Source: Desulfobacteraceae bacterium (lineage in GTDB: Bacteria; Desulfobacterota; Desulfobacteria; Desulfobacterales; Desulfobacteraceae). Taken from it: 17,990 nucleotides of DNA. The position numbers and the translations under genes were made by a program. Shown one piece after another: positions 14,469-17,990 of the stretch. Each line of letters begins with the position of its first letter. The first letter of the stretch is position 1. The DNA lies in contig JAFLJU010000130.1 in NCBI GenBank assembly GCA_022712835.1, positions 1-17,990 on the forward strand, in the 5' to 3' direction. Under the pieces are notes generated by a model. That model was given only the letters and a program-made list of their open reading frames with translations. It was not told the origin of the DNA and did not search any database.

Positions 14469-14891
14469 GTGGTCACAAACACTTCATCATCAAATGCGGA
14501 ACGTAAAATGCTTTCTGAAGCCGGGTATGCCGATCCGGCAATAAATTATTATATTGAAAAAAAATACATGGGACACATTGAGAATGCCGACCAAGTATCT
14601 GAAAAAATCGGATCCTGTGGAGACACGATGAAAATATACCTCAAGATAGGTGAAAATGAGATCATTGATGATATCCGGTATGAGATAACTGGATGTGCCG
14701 GGGCCATTTCTGCGGCCATGGCTGCTGTGGAACTGGTCAAAGGAAAAACCCTTGACGATGCCCTGAAAATAAATGATGGAGATGTTTTCACGGTATTGGA
14801 AAACATTCCGGAAAAAAAGCACCATTGTATCCAGCTGGCTGTCAAAACCATGCACCAGGGGATCAAGGAATTTAAATCTGGGCAAAGCTAA
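14469..14891 (+). CDS. Iron-sulfur cluster assembly scaffold, IscU/NifU-N family
   Basis: A 140-residue cytoplasmic protein that should assemble Fe-S clusters and pass them on. The three cluster-ligand cysteines are C50 (GSCGDTMKIYL, with the conserved D52), C76 (GCAGAISAA) and C120 (KHHCIQLA). The intervals of 26 and 44 residues nearly equal those of E. coli IscU (26 and 43). The LPPVK-type co-chaperone site of IscU is replaced by IPEKK, as in many scaffolds of anaerobes. The N-terminus ERKMLSEAGYADPAINYYIEK before the conserved MGHIENAD is longer than in IscU. I prefer the GTG at 14469 (AAAGGGA 6 nt upstream) to the TTG at 14394, which precedes the likely promoter start, or the ATG at 14508. 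No iscS, iscA or NifU C-terminal domain is adjacent. Its end overlaps the next gene by 14 nt if that starts at 14878. Confidence 0.87.
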   Translation: MVTNTSSSNAERKMLSEAGYADPAINYYIEKKYMGHIENADQVSEKIGSCGDTMKIYLKIGENEIIDDIRYEITGCAGAISAAMAAVELVKGKTLDDALKINDGDVFTVLENIPEKKHHCIQLAVKTMHQGIKEFKSGQS

Positions 14892-15573
14892 ACCAGACAT
14901 CCGAAGTTTATATTTTCTGGTTGCGTTTTGCATCCTGTGGACCGGGTGCACATCGACCAATGATTTTCACATTGAAGATCTTGCCAAATCAGACATTAAC
15001 ATAGTGTCTGACATTCACATTGATCAAGTTGAGAGTCTGTTAAAAACCCTGACCCAAAAGCTCTATCGGATGAATCCCATGGAGCTTGGCAAGACACCCG
15101 GTGCAACGATTGATTCACAGATGACCCGGATATTTCAATGCCCACCGGTACAAACTTACCCCATTCTTGAAAAAAAAGAAGGGACCGATGCCATCTTGCT
15201 CGGGTTTGAGCCCGTATTTGAAGGAGATCGGGTTTTTGTAATGATGTATGGACTCTATACTATGGTCCATGCATCATACAGCAAAAAATGTGACCTTTTC
15301 ATGCTGGATTTTCTGGATGCCCAACCCCTTTACAATAGTGCCAGAAATATCGAAATTTTTATCTGGCGGCTAAAAGCCCGTCACCTGCCCAATGGGAATC
15401 TTTTCCTTATAACCAATGTATGTCACGGCCCGGTTGAAAACTTAAGTTTTGAACGAATTTTCGGTAAGCTAATCTCCCTCCAGGATACCATGGCCCTGAT
15501 CGTCTCCACCAGAACCGGCCGGCTGATAACACAAGTTGTTCATATGGCAGGAATGGCCTTTGTTCCCATTTGA
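14878..15573 (+). CDS. Probable lipoprotein of unknown function, non-canonical start
   Basis: I do not recognise this protein. The frame is open from within the scaffold gene (ATG at 14773) to 15573. Read from the CTG at 14878 it gives 231 residues starting with a polar KAKPDIRS stretch, a hydrophobic core LYFLVAFCILW and TGC (Cys 24), a plausible though imperfect lipobox, so the mature protein would be anchored in the envelope. AAGGAA lies about 8 nt before this CTG, and no ATG, GTG or TTG occurs in frame between 14782 and the signal peptide. The first real ATG would give a long non-signal N-terminus overlapping the scaffold by about 40 codons. The mature part has mixed alpha/beta character, three scattered Cys, and a C-terminus with VSTRTGRLITQVVHM. 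The position suggests translational coupling to the scaffold gene; a role in metal or redox homeostasis would be pure inference. Alternatively the start is ATC at 14899, or a frameshift obscures it. Confidence 0.6.
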   Translation: MGKAKPDIRSLYFLVAFCILWTGCTSTNDFHIEDLAKSDINIVSDIHIDQVESLLKTLTQKLYRMNPMELGKTPGATIDSQMTRIFQCPPVQTYPILEKKEGTDAILLGFEPVFEGDRVFVMMYGLYTMVHASYSKKCDLFMLDFLDAQPLYNSARNIEIFIWRLKARHLPNGNLFLITNVCHGPVENLSFERIFGKLISLQDTMALIVSTRTGRLITQVVHMAGMAFVPI

Positions 15574-15583
15574 TATTATAAAA

Positions 15584-15636
15584 GGATCTGGCTTTAAAAA
15601 AGGTTTGGCTTTAAAAAAGGATCTGGCTCAAAAAAA
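15584..15636. repeat. Tandem 17-18-bp repeat, three copies, overlapping the aapP 3' end
   Basis: Units GGATCTGGCTTTAAAAAA (15584-15601), GGTTTGGCTTTAAAAAA (15602-15618) and GGATCTGGCTCAAAAAAA (15619-15636) follow without a gap. The third codes the last residues of AapP (LFLSQI) on the minus strand, and the aapP stop (15611-15613) lies in the second. The array fills the gap to the convergent lipoprotein stop at 15573. Confidence 0.9.
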
Positions 15637-16384
15637 GCTTGGTTCTATCGCTCTGTGGGTTATTGAAAAATTCTTCCGGGGTGTTTTCTTCGATGACTTC
15701 ACCGGCATCCATGAAAAGAACCCTATGGGCAACACTCTTTGCAAATCCCATTTCATGGGTGACCACAATCATGGTCATCCCGTCCTGGGCTAGGTTGATC
15801 ATCACTTCGAGAACTTCTTTTACCATTTCAGGGTCAAGGGCAGAGGTTGGCTCATCAAATAGCATGATATTGGGTTTCATGCAAAGGCTTCTGGCAATGG
15901 CCACTCGCTGCTGCTGCCCTCCGGATAGCTGGCCGGGAAATTTATGTGCCTGCTCTGCTATCTGTACCTTCTCAAGATAATACATGGCCGTTTCTTCCGC
16001 TTCTTTTTTAGGAACCTTTCGAACCCAGATAGGGCCCATTGTTAAATTTTCAACAATGGTCAAATGCGGAAACAGGTTAAAATGTTGAAACACCATGCCT
16101 ACCTCGGACCGGACTTTTTCAATGTTTTTCAGGTCCTTGGTAAGTTCAATACCATCTACAATAATTTTTCCCTTTTGATGCTCCTCAAGCCGGTTAATAC
16201 ATCGGATAAGGGTGGATTTTCCAGATCCGGACGGCCCGCAAACAACAATACGTTCACTTTTCTTAACATCCAGATTAATGTTTTTTAAAACATGAAAATC
16301 CCCATACCATTTGTGCATATCAGAGATTTTAATAATGGTCTCTTCACTTGAAACATCGATTTTGTTTGTGTTGTCTTCGTTCAT
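15611..16384 (-). CDS. aapP: General L-amino-acid ABC importer ATPase
   Basis: A 257-residue ATPase driving uptake of amino acids through AapQ and AapM at the inner membrane. Motifs: Walker [10 protein letters not shown] (50-58), Q-loop [11 protein letters not shown], signature LSGGQQQR, Walker B IMLFDEP followed by TSALDP, and the switch His in [10 protein letters not shown]. The C-terminus FLSQILF matches the usual ending of AapP/GlnQ proteins, so the stop is natural although it lies in a repeat array. An N-terminal extension of about 15 polar residues precedes [12 protein letters not shown], as in other AapP. The ATG at 16384 has only a weak site; the gap to aapM is 32 nt. Alternative names GlnQ/YhdZ describe the same class; the AapM-type neighbour favours aapP. 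Confidence 0.92.
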   Translation of the reverse strand: MNEDNTNKIDVSSEETIIKISDMHKWYGDFHVLKNINLDVKKSERIVVCGPSGSGKSTLIRCINRLEEHQKGKIIVDGIELTKDLKNIEKVRSEVGMVFQHFNLFPHLTIVENLTMGPIWVRKVPKKEAEETAMYYLEKVQIAEQAHKFPGQLSGGQQQRVAIARSLCMKPNIMLFDEPTSALDPEMVKEVLEVMINLAQDGMTMIVVTHEMGFAKSVAHRVLFMDAGEVIEENTPEEFFNNPQSDRTKLFLSQILF

Positions 16385-16416
16385 AAATTATCGCTTAATA
16401 AATAAAGTTATTAAAA

Positions 16417-17508
16417 TTATAGACCTGTATCCAATTCTTTTTCCAGTTGTCTGCTGTAATTGGACATGAAAAAGCAGCAGACAAAATAAATCAGTGCAAT
16501 AAAAATGTAGGCTTCTGCTGAAAACCCCATCCATTTGGGTTCTGACAAGGTTGACTGGGTTGTTTTCAGCAAATCGTATAACCCGATGATAACCACCAGG
16601 GAGGTATCCTTAAACGCTGAAATTAAGACGCTGACCGACGGTGGAATAACAATTTTCAATGCCTGGGGTAAAATGATCAATCGCATGGTTTGGGGATAGT
16701 TTAATCCAATGGAATCGGCGGCCTCAAATTGGCCAATATTCATGCCCTGCAGCCCGCCCCTGACAACCTCTGCTATATACGCCGCCGTAAACAGGATAAT
16801 GGCGACCTGGGCCCGTAAAATGCCGCTGATTGAGACACCCTCGGGAAGGAACAACGGAAAAACAACCGATGACATAAACAAAAGACTGATAAGGGGGACA
16901 CCGCGGATCAGTTCAATATAAAAAACGCTGAAAGTTTTTATCACCGGCATATTGGACTGCCGGCCAAGGGCCAGAAGTATCCCCAGAGGATATGCTACGG
17001 CCAAACCAAAAACAGACAGCAGCAAGGTCAGTATCAAGCCGCCCCATTTTCCGATTTCAACGGGTTCCAGCATAAAGATGCCTCCCCGGAGCAAAACCCC
17101 CATGGCCACCAAAGCGATCAGCCAGGCATACCCAAGATAGGGATTCCAATAGCGTCGATTACGGCTGATAACCAGAAAGGCGACAAGTAGTGCCATGGCC
17201 GTGACGGGACGCCATAGGATATGCTGGGGATAAAACCCGAATAAAATAATTTTATAGTTGGAGGTGATGACTGACCAGCATGCCCCGGTTGCCTCCCTGC
17301 AATTTGCATCCGGGTTCCAGCTTGCATCTAAAAACGCCCATTCAATAAACGGAAGGACTGAAAACCACAATATCCCCATAATAATAAACGTAAGGATGGT
17401 ATTGCCGGGACTGCTGAGCAAATTTCCCCGTATCCATCCGATGACCCCTACGCTTGAAATCGGCGGTTTTACGACAGTTTTATGATCTATATTTGTATTT
17501 GTTTCCAT
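16417..17508 (-). CDS. aapM: General L-amino-acid ABC importer permease AapM
   Basis: A 363-residue permease of the HisMQ class. After a polar N-terminus, one helix (near 35-55) is followed by the diagnostic AapM periplasmic segment with NPDANCREATGACWSVI, then helices and a C-terminal transport domain. The cytoplasmic coupling (EAA) loop reads EAADSIGLNYPQTMRLIILP, and YIELIRGVPLISLLF is the usual HisMQ entrance segment. It pairs with AapQ to form the channel for a broad range of L-amino acids. AGG lies a few nt before the ATG at 17508; the gap to aapQ is 14 nt, so the genes are co-transcribed. The length (over 350 residues against about 230 for simple GlnP types) separates it from glutamine-specific systems. 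Confidence 0.93.
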   Translation of the reverse strand: METNTNIDHKTVVKPPISSVGVIGWIRGNLLSSPGNTILTFIIMGILWFSVLPFIEWAFLDASWNPDANCREATGACWSVITSNYKIILFGFYPQHILWRPVTAMALLVAFLVISRNRRYWNPYLGYAWLIALVAMGVLLRGGIFMLEPVEIGKWGGLILTLLLSVFGLAVAYPLGILLALGRQSNMPVIKTFSVFYIELIRGVPLISLLFMSSVVFPLFLPEGVSISGILRAQVAIILFTAAYIAEVVRGGLQGMNIGQFEAADSIGLNYPQTMRLIILPQALKIVIPPSVSVLISAFKDTSLVVIIGLYDLLKTTQSTLSEPKWMGFSAEAYIFIALIYFVCCFFMSNYSRQLEKELDTGL

Positions 17509-17522
17509 AATAACCTAAAGGA

Positions 17523-17990
17523 TCACCTTTCTACCAGTTTCGTTTTTTTATTGTACCAATTCATAAAGGCCGAAGTTGATAAGCTGAAGAAAAGATAGAC
17601 AATCATGATCAGCATAACCCCTTCTATGGCCTGGCCGGTCTGATTGATGGCAGTTCCTGCAACAGAAACAAAATCAGGATATCCAATGGCAACCGCAAGA
17701 GAACTGTTTTTTGTCAAATTGAGCAGTTGGCTGGTTAGGGGCGGAATAATAACCCGCAATGCCTGGGGCAAAATAATCAGATTTAATAGTTGTCCGGGTT
17801 TCAACCCGATGGCCATGGCCGCCTCGGTTTGGCCCTTGGAAACAGCCTGGATGCCAGCACGAACGACTTCTGCGACAAATGCTGCCGTATATAATACAAG
17901 CCCCAGTAGAAGGGCGGCAAATTCCGGGCTGACAGACATCCCTCCCTTGAAATTAAATCCCTTTAACGCTGGCACACTCATCTGGGTTGG
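17523..17990 (-). CDS. aapQ: General L-amino-acid ABC importer permease AapQ (C-terminal part)
   Basis: The frame enters from the right edge and ends at a TGA at 17525-17523, giving about 155 C-terminal residues; the ATG at 17981 is internal, not the start. The segment contains the AapQ-type LKGFNFKGG before SPEFAALLLGLVLYTAAFVAEVVRAGIQ, the coupling loop TEAAMAIGLKPGQLLNLIILPQALRVIIPP, and two final helices (LIMIVYLFFSLSTSAFMNW). It is the partner of AapM. By the usual gene order aapJQMP, the periplasmic binding-protein gene aapJ and the operon promoter should lie just beyond the right edge. Confidence 0.92.
   Translation of the reverse strand, partial: PTQMSVPALKGFNFKGGMSVSPEFAALLLGLVLYTAAFVAEVVRAGIQAVSKGQTEAAMAIGLKPGQLLNLIILPQALRVIIPPLTSQLLNLTKNSSLAVAIGYPDFVSVAGTAINQTGQAIEGVMLIMIVYLFFSLSTSAFMNWYNKKTKLVER

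Noticed and set aside
1..17990. Search for defence systems, toxin-antitoxin pairs, phage genes, insertion sequences and tRNA genes
   Set aside because: No frame carries the motifs of such genes, and no terminal inverted repeats or tRNA cloverleaf were noticed on either strand.

Overview
The window looks like chromosomal DNA of a Gram-negative anaerobe of the Desulfobacterota, most likely a sulfate reducer of the order Desulfobacterales. This is inferred from the gene set (a PAS/sigma-54 activator, the carboxyspermidine route to polyamines, an HDOD protein, a CxxCxxCC-type cysteine-cluster protein, an Aap-type amino-acid importer), not from a marker gene. There is no rRNA, tRNA, CRISPR array, phage gene or insertion sequence. 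Genes are short mono- or bicistronic units on both strands, with many convergent pairs.

Layout, left to right. 1-1214 (minus): PAS plus sigma-54 AAA+ activator, cut by the left edge. 1368-3475 (plus): a two-gene unit of a calcineurin-like metallophosphoesterase and an MFS transporter. 3557-5275 (minus): an ABC-2 exporter, ATPase then permease. 5462-5833 (minus): short ribosome hibernation factor (hpf) with a promoter and a strong 3' dyad. 5995-7629 (plus): ABC-F ribosome-associated ATPase. 7671-10132 (minus): nspC and a saccharopine-dehydrogenase-like carboxy(nor)spermidine synthase, together a spermidine/norspermidine pathway. 10395-12103 (plus): a YkgJ-like cysteine-cluster protein and an HDOD signalling protein. 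12108-12866 (minus): Sfp-type phosphopantetheinyl transferase read from a TTG. 13236-13739 (plus): hotdog acyl-CoA thioesterase. 13793-14023 (minus): khpA-type KH protein outside its usual operon. 14469-15573 (plus): an IscU/NifU-N scaffold overlapping a probable lipoprotein that seems to lack a conventional start codon. 15611-17990 (minus): aapP, aapM and the end of aapQ, the core of a general L-amino-acid ABC importer.

The most unusual signal is not a gene. Four places, all at gene ends or between genes, carry short-period tandem duplications: 15 bp at 3496, 15 bp at 9015, 15 bp x about 5 at 12900, and 17-18 bp x 3 at 15584. Two of them share the core CCAGATACC, and two overlap the 3' end of a gene so that the stop codon lies inside a repeat unit. 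No defence system, biosynthetic cluster or clearly new multigene system is visible. The least explained gene-level items are the phosphoesterase/MFS pair, the scaffold/lipoprotein overlap, and the cysteine-cluster gene behind a dyad-containing promoter. All functions are from reading translated sequence and recalling family motifs; no search or folding program was run.
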